A stretch of DNA of 64,000 nucleotides from assembly GCF_030386795.1 (NCBI RefSeq), contig NZ_JANUQM010000003.1, positions 124,001-188,000 of the forward strand. The letters run 5' to 3'. The position numbers and the translations under genes are program-made. Source of the DNA: Streptomyces sp. S.PNR 29 (GTDB lineage: Bacteria; Actinomycetota; Actinomycetes; Streptomycetales; Streptomycetaceae). Below, in pieces: positions 33,817 to 43,600 of this stretch; the stretch's first letter is position 1, and the number at the start of each line of letters is the position of its first letter. The notes under the pieces are model-generated. The model ran no database searches and was not told the origin of the DNA. It saw only the letters and a program-made list of their open reading frames with translations.

Positions 33817-34299
33817 CTAGCGGATGTTCGGGTCGAAGGTGAAGATCACCAGCGTGCCCAGCAGGATGGTGAACACCGTGGCGGTGTACAGCAGGCCCTT
33901 CAGCCACAGCCGCGTGTTCGCGCGCTCCGCGTAGTCGTTGATGACCGTACGCAGGCCGTTGGCGCCGTGCAGCATCGCGAGCCACAGCATCAGCAGGTCC
34001 CAGACCTGCCAGAACGGCGAGGCCCAGCGGCCGGCCACGAAGGCGAAGCCGATCTTGGAGACGCCGCCGTCCAGCACGAGCTGGATCAGCAGGTGGCCGA
34101 GGACCAGGACGACCAGGACGACGCCGGACAGGCGCATGAACAGCCAGGCGGCCATCTCGAAGTTGCCCCGGGTGGACTTCGGGGTCTTCTTGGTGCGCTT
34201 GCGCGGGGCCTCGATGTAGGGCGCCGGGTTGTCGACGTTGTAGACGGAGCCGCCCTCGACGGGGCCGATACCCGAAGCGGTGGATTCAGTGGTGGACAT
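33817..34299 (-). CDS. sdhD: Succinate dehydrogenase hydrophobic membrane anchor subunit
   Basis: A 160-residue membrane anchor with three transmembrane helices ([38 protein letters not shown] and [20 protein letters not shown]). The histidines in VLGHLL and LHGANG are candidates for haem or quinone binding. The soluble N-terminal 55 residues ([15 protein letters not shown]) are low-complexity with a basic patch before helix 1. It lies between sdhC and sdhA, five bases after sdhC. Confidence 0.92.
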   Translation of the reverse strand: MSTTESTASGIGPVEGGSVYNVDNPAPYIEAPRKRTKKTPKSTRGNFEMAAWLFMRLSGVVLVVLVLGHLLIQLVLDGGVSKIGFAFVAGRWASPFWQVWDLLMLWLAMLHGANGLRTVINDYAERANTRLWLKGLLYTATVFTILLGTLVIFTFDPNIR

Positions 34300-34304
34300 G
34301 CGCG

Positions 34305-34685
34305 TCAGCTCCCGAACAGTTCACGAGCGGCGTGGCCGAGGACGGGGTAGATCGCCCCGAGCATCAGCACGACCCACAGGCCGACCACGGCCCAGAGCAT
34401 CTGCTTCTGGTAGCGCGCGCCCTTGTACCAGAAGTCGACGGCGATGACGCGCAGGCCGTTGAGCGCGTGGAACAGGATGGCGGCGACGAGGCCGTACTCC
34501 AGCAGCGCGACGATCGGCGTCTTGTAGGTGGCCACGACCTTGTCGTAGGCCTCGGGGGACACTCGGACGAGCGCGGTGTCCAGCACGTGAACGAACAGGA
34601 AGAAGAAAATGAGGACGCCGGTGACTCGGTGAGCCACCCAGGACCACATTCCTTCCCGGCCGCGGTACAGCGTTCCAGCCGGCAC
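34305..34685 (-). CDS. sdhC: Succinate dehydrogenase cytochrome b556 subunit
   Basis: A 126-residue membrane subunit and first gene of the operon. MWSWVAHRVTGVLIFFFLFVHVLD gives the SWVAHRxTG signature before helix 1 and FLFVHVLD. FHALNGLRVIAVDF is the second conserved His region (haem b ligand candidates). Three helices are predicted. Start ATG 34685 with AGGAAC just upstream. The promoter must lie in the 189-base gap before the OHCU decarboxylase gene, where no clear box was found. Confidence 0.92.
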   Translation of the reverse strand: MPAGTLYRGREGMWSWVAHRVTGVLIFFFLFVHVLDTALVRVSPEAYDKVVATYKTPIVALLEYGLVAAILFHALNGLRVIAVDFWYKGARYQKQMLWAVVGLWVVLMLGAIYPVLGHAARELFGS

Positions 34686-34874
34686 GGAAGTTCCTCCGGG
34701 AGCGGGGATTGGGGCCGCGCCGGCTTGTGCTGTCGGTCGGGCCCGGCCGGGTACGGTCCACCGGCCCCCAGCATCGTAGCGAGACGCTGCGGCTGGGCTT
34801 ACAGGGGCCCTACCGGTGTGATCAAAGTGGCATGCGGGCGGGGGGTATGCCGGGCTCTGGGTTGGGGTGTGCGG

Positions 34875-35363
34875 TTATGTGCCGGAATGCAGCCCCGCGC
34901 CCCTGAGGGTTCTTGCCAGCCTGCCCCTCGCGAGGCGCCGGAGTTCCTCTCTCGTCACCAGGCGTTCCTCCTCCGGGTCGTTCGCCAATCGTGACCGGAT
35001 GGCCGCCAGGATGTGGTTCAGGGCCTCGCCCTCCGCCAGGCCGTCCAGGCAAATGACGAACACGTGTCCGAATCTGGCCTCGTATGCCGCGTTGGCCGCG
35101 CTCAGCGCCGTGTGCGCGGCGGCGTACGTGTTCTCCGGCAGCCTTGGCAGCGACTCGGAGGTCAGGGCCTCCGCCAGGTCCTCCGGTGCCAGGTCGTACG
35201 CGGCCTCGTCGGAGGCCGCGAGCAGGGCGTCCAGGTCGGGGTACGGGCGGTGGCCGGCGATGCGGTCGGCCCAGCTCCGGCTGTGCAGGCAGGCGAGCAG
35301 AGCGCGCCGGGCCTCGTCGGAGGGCGCGGTGTTGAAGTGCTCCAGGACGGTGGAAGCAGGCAG
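34875..35363 (-). CDS. 2-oxo-4-hydroxy-4-carboxy-5-ureidoimidazoline decarboxylase (probable CTG start)
   Basis: Reading the minus strand gives LPASTVLEHFNTAPSDEARR then ALLACLHSRSWADRIAGHRP, ENTYAAAHTALSAANAAYEA and RFGHVFVICLDGLAEGEAL. This is the OHCU decarboxylase family that converts OHCU to allantoin in urate breakdown. The frame has a TGA at 35384-35382 and no ATG, GTG or TTG until deep inside the protein, so ordinary ORF callers see only a 62-residue fragment from 35063. A CTG at 35363 has AAGGA six bases upstream, giving 162 residues of normal size and conserved from the first residue. I infer a CTG start. No other urate gene is near. Confidence 0.78.
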   Translation of the reverse strand: MPASTVLEHFNTAPSDEARRALLACLHSRSWADRIAGHRPYPDLDALLAASDEAAYDLAPEDLAEALTSESLPRLPENTYAAAHTALSAANAAYEARFGHVFVICLDGLAEGEALNHILAAIRSRLANDPEEERLVTREELRRLARGRLARTLRGAGLHSGT

Positions 35364-35541
35364 CGTGGGTCCTTGTGGGCGTCACGTGTGTGTCGGAAGG
35401 TGATCCTGTGAGAGGTGCGGCGATACGTTATCGAGTGGGGACTCGATGTGTCCGACGGATGCCCGAATTTCACTCGGAGGGGAGAGTTTCAGAACGCGTG
35501 GTGGACAGGTGGTCTTGGGTGACCGGTCGTAGGTTGGCTGA

Positions 35542-37188
35542 GTGAGTCAGCACAGGCGCCGGGCGTCGGCACAGAAGGTGAAGCAGCAGCGGGTGCTGAT
35601 CGTGGCGGTGGCCGCCGCGGTGGCGGTGGTCGCGGCCGGGTTGGGCCTCGGGATCTGGGCGGCCTCCGGCGACGACAGCGAGGCGGCGGGTTCGCTGCCG
35701 CGGCCGCAGGGCTCGGCGACCGCACCGGGCCCGAGTGCGAGCCCCAGCCCCACCCGCTCGTACCCCCTGTCCGGGACGCCCCGCACGATCCCCGCCGTGA
35801 GCGCCCACACCCCCGCGCGCGGACCGGGCTGGAAACCGGAGCGCGGTGACCGCGTGGTCGTGAACGACGCCGAGCTGGCCGACGAGGGGCGGCTGATCGC
35901 CGGCGAGCTGGGACTGACGTACGCGGGCGAGCGGGGCGACGTGCGCGACGGGGACGTGCGGCTGGCGCTGAGCGACGACGAGGGGGCGAACCCGGAGTCG
36001 TACACCATGACCGTGCGCGGCGGGCGGGTGAACATCAGCGGGCCGGCCGACGCGGGCGTCTTCTACGGCACGCGCACGCTGAAGCAGGAGGTGCACGGCG
36101 GCGGTACGGCACCGGAGGGCGTCGTACGGGACGAGCCCGCCAAGCCGCGGCGCGGCTTCATGCTGGACATCGCGCGCAAGCACTTCACGGCCGACTGGAT
36201 CGAGGACCGGGTCCGGGAGCTCGGCGACCTGAAGTACAACGAGCTCGGGCTGCACTTCTCCGACGACCAGGGGTTCCGGATCGAGTCCGACACGCATCCG
36301 GAGATCGTCTCCCGGCAGCACCTGACCAAGGCGCAGGTGAAGAAGATCGTCGACCTCGCCACGAGCCGGCACATCACCGTCGTGCCCGAGATCGACTCCC
36401 CGGGACACCTCGGCGCCGTGATCGCCGCACATCCCGAGCTTCAGCTGCGCAACGCCTCGGGCGTGCCCACGCGCGGCGCCATCGACATCTCCAAGGACGA
36501 GTCCGCCGAGATCGTCGACGACCTGCTCGACGAGTACGCCGGCGTCTTCCCGGGCGGCCAGTGGCACCTCGGCGGCGACGAGTACCAGGCGCTGGTCGTC
36601 TCCGACCCCGAGGCGTCCTATCCGCAGCTGGCCACCGCCGCGCGGGCGCGGTACGGCTCCGGCGCCACCGTCGCCGACCTCACCACCGGCTGGCTCAACG
36701 ACCGGGCCGCCACCGTCCGCGCCCACGACCGGACGCCCCGGGCGTGGAACGACGGCTTCTTCCGGAACACGTCCGTCCGGCCCGACGGGGACCTGGAGGT
36801 CGCGTACTGGACCGGCAAGGAGATCGGCGCCCGGCAGCCGGCGGAGTATCTGAGCGCCGGCCGGAAGGTCGTCAACTACAACGACGAGTTCCTGTACTAC
36901 GTCCTCGGGCAGCCGCAGACGTTCGTGTATCCGACGGGGGAGCGGATCTACGAGCAGTGGACGCCGCGGGTCCTGCGCGGGACCACGGCCGTGCCCGCCC
37001 AGTACGACGACCAGATCCTCGGCGGGAGCTTCGCGGTGTGGTGCGACCTCGCCGGCTCCCAGACGCAGGAGCAGGTCGCGGCCGGGATCCGGCTGCCGCT
37101 GCGGGCGACGATCCAGAAGCTGTGGGACGCCGGGCAGCCCGAGCTGTCCTGGCCGCAGTTCCGGGAACTGGCGGGCCGGCTCGGCTGA
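35542..37188 (+). CDS. Secreted/anchored beta-N-acetylhexosaminidase (GH20)
   Basis: A 548-residue glycosidase removing terminal GlcNAc/GalNAc, probably from chitin or peptidoglycan fragments. It has an N-terminal hydrophobic anchor (VLIVAVAAAVAVVAAGLGLGIWA) and a Ser/Pro/Thr linker. A GH20 N-terminal domain follows, then a TIM barrel from about residue 205 (RRGFMLDIARKHFTADWI). The catalytic Asp-Glu pair is in GQWHLGGDEYQAL, and EIDSPGHLGAVIAAHPEL is the other signature. GTG 35542; the ribosome site is weak. No lipobox was seen, so it may be membrane-tethered. Confidence 0.92.
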   Translation: MSQHRRRASAQKVKQQRVLIVAVAAAVAVVAAGLGLGIWAASGDDSEAAGSLPRPQGSATAPGPSASPSPTRSYPLSGTPRTIPAVSAHTPARGPGWKPERGDRVVVNDAELADEGRLIAGELGLTYAGERGDVRDGDVRLALSDDEGANPESYTMTVRGGRVNISGPADAGVFYGTRTLKQEVHGGGTAPEGVVRDEPAKPRRGFMLDIARKHFTADWIEDRVRELGDLKYNELGLHFSDDQGFRIESDTHPEIVSRQHLTKAQVKKIVDLATSRHITVVPEIDSPGHLGAVIAAHPELQLRNASGVPTRGAIDISKDESAEIVDDLLDEYAGVFPGGQWHLGGDEYQALVVSDPEASYPQLATAARARYGSGATVADLTTGWLNDRAATVRAHDRTPRAWNDGFFRNTSVRPDGDLEVAYWTGKEIGARQPAEYLSAGRKVVNYNDEFLYYVLGQPQTFVYPTGERIYEQWTPRVLRGTTAVPAQYDDQILGGSFAVWCDLAGSQTQEQVAAGIRLPLRATIQKLWDAGQPELSWPQFRELAGRLG

Positions 37189-37281
37189 GCCCGGTGCGGA
37201 TCGCCCCGTTTCGCTGCGAACTGGCGTACGGCTGTGGTGTATTCGCCCCGAGCCGCACCGACACGCCGGGGGGACCGGGAC

Positions 37282-37785
37282 ATGGGCTACTGGGGCTATT
37301 TCGTCGTGGGCCGCGCCGAGCGGCCGCTCGCCGAGCTGGACGCGCTGCCGGACGCCGACGGCATGGTGCTGCGCGAGTCGGCGCCGGGCGGCTGGCAGGT
37401 GTGGGAGTACCCGAGCAGCGACGGTGACGTCGGGAACATGAACGACCTGGCCCGCGAGACCGGCGCGCCCGCGCTCTTCGGCTACGTCATGGACAGCGAC
37501 TGCGTGGTGCTGGAGGCGGCGGCGCCCGGGAGCGGGGCGTGGACGACCTGTCTGGCGCGGGCCGCGATGGCCGGGTACCTCGGCGTCGGCAAGGAGGGGA
37601 GCACGCTGGAGGACTACTTCCTGGAGCCCGCCGACGCGGCCGAGCGCGCGGTCGCCTGGGCCGCCGAGGCCGGGCACGAGGTGAACGCGGAGGAACTGCT
37701 GGACGTACTGACCTCGGACCCTGATCCGCTGGCCGAAAACCTTCTGTTCCGCTTGCTCGACCGTCTCGGCGTGGTGCCCCTGTGA
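37282..37785 (+). CDS. Conserved hypothetical protein
   Basis: A 167-residue soluble acidic protein beginning MGYWGYFVVGRAERPLAEL. It has no signal peptide or membrane helix. WQVWEYPSSDGDVGNMNDLARET and VMDSDCVVLEAAAPGSGAW read like an enzyme-free alpha/beta fold. ATG 37282 follows GGGGGGACC. I do not recognise a family. It lies between the hexosaminidase and another hypothetical, all on the plus strand. Confidence 0.7.
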   Translation: MGYWGYFVVGRAERPLAELDALPDADGMVLRESAPGGWQVWEYPSSDGDVGNMNDLARETGAPALFGYVMDSDCVVLEAAAPGSGAWTTCLARAAMAGYLGVGKEGSTLEDYFLEPADAAERAVAWAAEAGHEVNAEELLDVLTSDPDPLAENLLFRLLDRLGVVPL

Positions 37786-37880
37786 CACTCCGGGGACGTT
37801 GCACGCAGTAAGGGGAAGTGCGGGTTCCGTAAGGGAGGCGCCCGGACAGCGGCCTGCGGAGGCCCCGAGGGAGGCAGCGG

Positions 37881-38480
37881 ATGAGCCTTGTGGAACTGAT
37901 CGCCCAGGCCGACGAACGCGGTCTGGCCGCGAGCGGTCTGGCTTGTTTGGATCGGTGCATGCCCCTGCTGGGCGGCGACGACGAGATCCTCCGGCCGCTG
38001 TGGGCGAGCCTCGCCGACGGCGACGGCGACGGCGGCGACTGGGGCGAGCGGCTGGAGCAGGCGCGCGGCAAGCTGTCCGGCCCCGGTGAGTCCGAGGACG
38101 AGGCCGTGCTGCTGGCCCACCGGATGCTCGCCGCCGCACCGGCCGAGTGGTCCGCCCCCGGGATGCGGGTCTGGGCCGACGCGTGCTCCGTCGCCTCCCT
38201 CCGGATACACCGGCTCCTCGACCCGGCGAAGGACGAGGCGTCCTCGGACGAGGCCCTCCCCCGAGCCCTCTCCACGGTGCGGGCGGAGGGGACTCTCGTC
38301 GAGGGCCTCACGGAGCGCGTGTCGCCGCTGGTCGCCGCCGAGCTGCGCCGCCAGATCACCGTCCTGGAGCTGCTCGCCGGGCACGGTCCGGCGGGGTTGC
38401 GCCGGGCACTGGAGGTGTCGACGGAGGGGCGGCGGGTGCTGCGGGCGGTGGTGTCGCGGCGGGCGCGCGGGCGGAGCTGA
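37881..38480 (+). CDS. Conserved hypothetical protein
   Basis: A 199-residue acidic, Ala/Leu-rich, probably alpha-helical cytoplasmic protein without recognisable motifs. It starts MSLVELIAQADERGLAASG with GAGGGAGG upstream. The C-terminus is basic (VVSRRARGRS). Its gene is 95 bases after the previous hypothetical and converges on a DUF1877-type gene. Function unknown. Confidence 0.65.
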   Translation: MSLVELIAQADERGLAASGLACLDRCMPLLGGDDEILRPLWASLADGDGDGGDWGERLEQARGKLSGPGESEDEAVLLAHRMLAAAPAEWSAPGMRVWADACSVASLRIHRLLDPAKDEASSDEALPRALSTVRAEGTLVEGLTERVSPLVAAELRRQITVLELLAGHGPAGLRRALEVSTEGRRVLRAVVSRRARGRS

Positions 38481-38501
38481 GCGCAGGGTGGCCGTGGCAG
38501 G

Positions 38502-38996
38502 TCAGACGAGCAGCCACTTCACCACGGCGTCCCCGTGGTCGGCCGTCTGCCGGTAGAACGCGGTCAGGTCCCGGTGGGTCGCCGCGCAGACGCCCCGTGC
38601 CTCCGGCTCCGCGTCGGCGCCGCCGTAGCCCGGCAGCAGCTTGTCGCGGGCGCCGCGCCACAGCTCCTCGAAGTCGGCCGACGTCAGGAACGCGGCGACC
38701 CGGGCCACCTGTGCCGCGGTCAGCAGCAGGAAGGGGGGCAGGCCGTGGTCGGGCGGGGACAGCGGGCGGCCGCCGAGGACCACGTGGGCCCGTGGGCCGT
38801 CGGGGGCTTGGTGCGGGGGAGTTCCGGCGTACAGGAACTCGTAGCCGAGGTAGCCCTTGTCCAGCACCTCCTCGCGGTGCCGGCCGATCCGCTCCCGGAC
38901 CGTGTCCCAGTCGTCCTCGAACAGCCGTTGCAGCCAGGTGGCGCTGTTGCGCAGGGCCGGGGGCGGCACTGCCCTCAGATGGAAGTACATGCTCAT
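38502..38996 (-). CDS. YfbM/DUF1877 family protein
   Basis: A 164-residue protein with the DUF1877 layout: SMYFHLRAVPPPAL at the N-terminus, W(D)TVRERIGRHREEVLDKGYLGYEFLY in the middle, and a C-terminal FLTSADFEELW plus AFYRQTADHGDAVVKWLLV. Function unknown; members are often single small cytoplasmic proteins and some sit near Rhs-type toxin loci as possible immunity proteins. ATG 38996 is the first start that gives the conserved N-terminus. Longer upstream frame is spurious. Confidence 0.78.
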   Translation of the reverse strand: MSMYFHLRAVPPPALRNSATWLQRLFEDDWDTVRERIGRHREEVLDKGYLGYEFLYAGTPPHQAPDGPRAHVVLGGRPLSPPDHGLPPFLLLTAAQVARVAAFLTSADFEELWRGARDKLLPGYGGADAEPEARGVCAATHRDLTAFYRQTADHGDAVVKWLLV

Positions 38997-39064
38997 CAGT
39001 GACTGGAGCGCACGCGGGCACCGAACCGTCACTCTTGCGTAAACCTCGCTGGTGAAAGGGTCCT

Positions 39065-39559
39065 GTGACCGTCCTGCGGCAGGGATGGGGTGGTCCTGCA
39101 CCGGTTGCGGGCAGCCCCCCGGAACCGCGTGACGGAAGGCCTTTGGGCAGCGCTTTAGCCGATGTGACGACACAGCAGGAAACCAGGCCCTCGGCTGCGG
39201 CGAAGCCGGTGCGGTGGGCGGCGGACGCGGTGGCGACCATGCGTGAGGGGGCGCGGCTGCGCCTCGACTACTCCGCGCAGAGCCTCTGGAGCGTCGACCG
39301 GATGATCGAACGGATACGGAACGAGGGGGCACCGTTCGCCGCCGTGGAGGCCGTGCTGCGCGGCTTCGGGGCGTACGCCGGTGAGGTGATCGCCCGTCAG
39401 TCGGACGGGGAGTGGTGGGCGACGGGCGGCGACCACTGGATCCGCACGCCCGACGGCCGCCTGTGGGACCCGATCGACGAGGCCCGCCGCTGCTTCGCCG
39501 GGCACGGCTCACTGCGGCTGCTGTGCCGCGACGCCACGAGCGCGCAGCGGCGGCCGTAA
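39065..39559 (+). CDS. Hypothetical protein, paralogue of the gene at 54369
   Basis: Up to 164 residues. The conserved part is LDYSAQSLWSVDRMIERIR, GFGAYAGEVIARQ and WIRTPDGRLWDPIDEARR. The gene at 54369 has the same order (LDFSVASLRVVDFLIDGLR, GLGAYVGEVLVR, RMPDGRVWNPLGKVLNRF), so the two are related. GTG 39065 is taken, but the first 45 residues are not conserved and a later GTG near 39164 may be the true start. No membrane segment. The pair flanks the Rhs locus. Function unknown. Confidence 0.65.
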   Translation: MTVLRQGWGGPAPVAGSPPEPRDGRPLGSALADVTTQQETRPSAAAKPVRWAADAVATMREGARLRLDYSAQSLWSVDRMIERIRNEGAPFAAVEAVLRGFGAYAGEVIARQSDGEWWATGGDHWIRTPDGRLWDPIDEARRCFAGHGSLRLLCRDATSAQRRP

Positions 39560-39762
39560 CCCGCCGCCGGTCTCGGTTCCGCGTGTGTGGGGCATGGGCG
39601 GGCGGGGCGGGCGGGGGACCGGCTTCGGCTGCGCTCGCGGAAGTCGGGTGTGGGCAGGGAATCGGCGTGGGGGCCAGGCGCTTCCGGCCCGCGCGGCGGG
39701 AAGCCGGTCCCGGGTCCGCGTGCGTACGGCACGCGGCAGGGCGGCGGGCTCGGTGAGGGCGT

Positions 39763-40263
39763 TCAGCCGGTGCTCTCTGTCGTGCGCTCCGGGGCGGGCA
39801 GTTCTGCGGAGCAGGTGGCGCGGCCGTAGGCGCCGGACGCCGTGGCGCTCTGGACGTGCTTGCCGCGGACCGCGAGAGCGCAGCGGGCCTGGCCGCCCTT
39901 TCCGTCCAGGACGATGTTGACCGTCGGCGGCTTGCCGAGCGGTACCCGGACGGTCTTCTTCCAGGGCAGCTCGACGTTCTTCTCGACGGTGGCCCTGCCC
40001 GCCTCGCTGCGGGCGAGATAGCTGACCTCGACCCGGCCCTCGCCGGTGACCTCGTAGGTCACGGCGGCGGTCGGCACCCGCCGCTCGGGCCTGTCCTCCT
40101 CGCCCAGGCCGCCGAGCACACCGAACAGGACGAGCCCCAGGCACGCGGCCAGCACCGCGGCGCCGACGACAAGGGCGCTGCGGTCGCCGCCGCGCGGCTC
40201 CTCTTTCCCGGCCGGGTCCTGCGTTTCGGCCTTCGTTTCGACGTTCGTTTCGGTCGCTGACAT
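39763..40263 (-). CDS. MmpS-like membrane-anchored protein
   Basis: A 166-residue protein with an acidic N-terminus, one transmembrane helix (SALVVGAAVLAACLGLVLFGVLGG) and an extracellular beta-sandwich. The outside part (VTYEVTGEGRVEVSYLA, VELPWKKTVRVPL, and two Cys in ARCALAV and ATCSAEL) follows the MmpS/immunoglobulin-like pattern seen in accessory proteins of RND lipid exporters. No MmpL partner is adjacent. ATG 40263 is used. It is divergent from the Rhs gene, and its promoter must lie in the same 359-base region. Confidence 0.72.
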   Translation of the reverse strand: MSATETNVETKAETQDPAGKEEPRGGDRSALVVGAAVLAACLGLVLFGVLGGLGEEDRPERRVPTAAVTYEVTGEGRVEVSYLARSEAGRATVEKNVELPWKKTVRVPLGKPPTVNIVLDGKGGQARCALAVRGKHVQSATASGAYGRATCSAELPAPERTTESTG

Positions 40264-40622
40264 GGCCCTGGCTTTCGTCTCTTGTTTCGGCGAACAGGTA
40301 ATGGATGGTTAATTCACGGGTAATGCACGCCGCGCAATGCCGAGAGTGAACCGAGCGGTTATACCCCATCCAGAGCCACCCGTTCCACCCTCCGGATAAA
40401 ACCGGCAAACCGGCTCACGGAATGCGGTACGATGCCGGACTCGCCGTCAAGTGCCCTCTATGTCCTCGTGCTTGACCTGCACCTTAACTTCCGTTTACAC
40501 ATGCGGCTCTTCGTGTCATGACACGAAGATGGCCGGTCGGGAATACCTGCCCGGCGGTTTGGTGTGCCCGAATTCCGGTGGGTTACCGGAGGGTACACCT
40601 TAAAACGGAAAGGGCATTGGAC
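40264..40622. promoter_or_regulatory. Regulatory region between MmpS-like gene and Rhs gene
   Basis: This 359-base gap is unusually AT-rich for the window, mainly in 40280-40370 and 40440-40530. It contains a possible promoter (TTGACC 40472-40477 and TACACA 40496-40501, 18-base spacer) pointing to the Rhs gene and the palindrome listed separately. The ribosome site before GTG 40623 is AAAGGG. No small ORF was seen in it. Confidence 0.5.
40508..40529. promoter_or_regulatory. Perfect 22-bp palindrome, likely operator of the Rhs gene
   Basis: TCTTCGTGTCATGACACGAAGA is a perfect palindrome with 11-bp arms and no loop, 94 bases upstream of the Rhs start and just 3' of the putative -10 box. Such a site suits a dimeric repressor or activator. 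Confidence 0.7.
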
Positions 40623-43600
40623 GTGAAAGTCCGATACGGGAGACTGATCTCCTGCCTTGTGGTTTCAGCGGTGGTGACCACAGCACTGCCGCAGCTCGCC
40701 TACGCCGCCCCCGCCGCCGCGTCGGACGGTGACGACAAGGGCGTCATCGACACGATCGCGGGCTGGTTCAGCGACGACGAGGACGACGCCAAGCCGCCGG
40801 TCGGCGGCAAACTGGAGATACCCAGCCGGCAGAAGCTGCCGAAGGGCAAGGCGCTGCCGCCCGCCAAGCGGGTCAAGGAGCTGAAGTCCAAGCGCACGGC
40901 GACGGCCCGCTACTGGCAGCTGTCCGACGGCCGGATCGAGGCCGAACTGTCGGCCGAGCCGCTGTCGTACAAGGACGGCAAGACCTGGAAGACCATCGAC
41001 ACATCGGTGGGCAAAAGCCGGGCCAAGGGCTACGAGTTCGCCAACACCACCAACTCCGGCCGCAGCTGGTTCGGTGACCGCAGCGACAAGCTCGTGCGCT
41101 TCAAGGCACCCGACGGCCGCGCGGTCACGCTCGGCCTGGCCGGCGCCGACCGCCCGCTGAAGCCCGTCGCCAAGGGCGCCACCGTCACCTACGAGGACGC
41201 CGTCGGCGGCGCCGACCTCGAATACAAGGTCGGCCGCGGGCAGGTCAAGGAGAACATCGTCCTCACCGAGCCCCCCTCAGGCCCGGTCAGCTACACGTTC
41301 ACCCTGGACACCGACGGGCTGACGCCGAAGGCGCGCAAGGACGGCGCGATCGAGCTGTACGGCGAACTGCCGAACACCCCGGTCATGGTGATCCCGGCGC
41401 CCTACATGACGGACGCCAAGAAGGTCCCCGGCTCACCGACCGGCGGCACCTACTCCACCGCCGTCAAGCAGAAGCTCACCCGCGACGGCAAGAGCTGGAA
41501 GCTCACCGTCACCCCCTCGGCGAAGTGGCTGGCCGCCAAGGACCGCCAGTACCCGGTGAAGATCGACCCCACGATCACCATCGCGCCGACCCCCTCCAGC
41601 GCCCAGGACACCATGGTCCTGTCGGAGAACCCGACGACCAACTACGCCACCAGCTGGAAGCTTTCCGCGGGCAGGACCGACACCGGCGGCATCTCCCGGT
41701 CGCTGATCTACTTCCCGCTCAACGAGATCCCCTCCGGGACGACGATCGACTCGGCCCGCCTGGAGATGTACTTCGACCAGGTGCACGCCGGGGAGGCCAA
41801 CGACGTCACCATGGAGGTCCACCGGGCCACCGGCTCCTGGACCGAGACCGGCGCGACCTGGAACAACACCTCCGGCCTGGTCGGTGAGCTGTCCGGCACC
41901 ACCGTCCAGATCGACGACGGCGACACCGGAACCGCGGCGGTCGGCGAGTGGCCGCGCGCCACGACGACCGGCGGCGCCGCGGTCAACGACGACTACGCGT
42001 ACAACAAGAACACCGCGACCGGCGAGACGTACACCTGGCAGCCGAAGATCAACGAGGAGGCCTCGTACCGGATCGAGGGGCGCTTCCCGCCCGCCTCGGA
42101 CGGCGCGACGGCCGCCCCGTACACGATCACGCACCGGGACGGCACCGCCAACGCCACGGTCAACCAGTCCGGCACGACCGCCGCGTGGAAGGCCCTGAGC
42201 AGTACGCAGTACTACTTCAAGAAGGGCACCACGGGCAAGATCGTCCTCGGTGACACCGGCAGCTCGACCACGAAGAACATCGCCGACGCGCTGCGCCTGG
42301 TGAACCCGGCGCAGATCGTCAAGAACAAGGGCGAGCACAACCAGTGGCACAAGTTCGCCGTCACCGACACCGTCCAGAAGTGGGTCTCGGGCACGGCGAC
42401 GAACTACGGCTTCGTCATCCAGTCCCAGAACGACACCTCGACCTCCGCGCCGGTGGGCGGTCCCCGCTACGAGTCGGGTGACGGCGCGTACGGCGGCGAG
42501 ACGTCGAGCATCCCGCGGCTGACGGTGACGTACGGCAAGGTCGGCACGACCCTCAACTCGCCGACCGTCGTCCACTCCACGGGCCCCGAGCTGTCGTGGA
42601 AGGCGTACAGCAACACCTCCGGCGACCCGGGCCTGGACATCGTCGAGTACCAGCTGCACCGCTCCACGCAGCAGGCGTTCACCCCCTCGGCGGCCACCCT
42701 GATCGCGCCGATCGACAAGTCGGCGACGACCTACACCGACACCACCGCCGTACCGACCCCGGACTCCTCGGCGAACGAGATCGGCAAGTCGTACTTCTAC
42801 CAGCTGGCCGTGAAGACCAAGGACGGGCAGCTGCTCGGCTCGCCCACCCGCACCGTGGGCATCCCCAAGGCCGGCCGGACGATGAAGATCATCCAGGGCG
42901 CGCAGAGCGGCGTCACCGATACCACGGTCTCCTCCACCAAGCCGGACACCAACTACGGCAACGGCCTGACCGAACCGGTCACGGGCACCTCGCAGACCTG
43001 GCTGGAGGTCGGCAACGACTCACCGACCTACGGCAGGACACGGGCGCTGCTGCAGTTCCCCACCAGCTCGATCCCCAGCACCGCCACGGTCCTGGACTCG
43101 AAGATGTACATGTGGGGCGCGGAGACCACCACCGGCTCCGACGGCGCGATCTACGAACTGCACGGCCTGAACCGGGCCTTCGACGAGGCGACGGCCACCT
43201 GGAACAAGGCCAACTCCACCACCGCGTGGACCACGGCCGGCGGTGACCTGTCCGCCACCGTCTCCGACACGGTCGCCAGCGTCTCCGACGTCGGCCGCCA
43301 CTGGTGGGACGCCACCGGACTCACCCAGACCTGGGTCAAGACCCCGACCTCCAACAAGGGCGTCGCGGTCCGGCTGAAGGACGAGTCGTCCACCGGCCCC
43401 AAGGAGCACACCCTGTTCCTGTCGGCCGAGGCCGCCGACCCGCAGCTGCGCCCCTACATCCAGGTCATCTACGTCGACTCGACCACCGAGGACACGTACT
43501 ACGCCCCGGGAACCCCCGCCCGAATGACCCCCAACTCGACCTACACGGTGGAGTTCACGGTCACCAACACCACGGCGACCGCCTGGGCGGCCGGCGAGCG

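Noticed and set aside
40518..40622. Upstream start (40518) for the Rhs protein
   Set aside because: It would put 35 unconserved residues ahead of the signal peptide and lie on the palindrome. GTG 40623 gives a clean signal peptide and has AAAGGG upstream.
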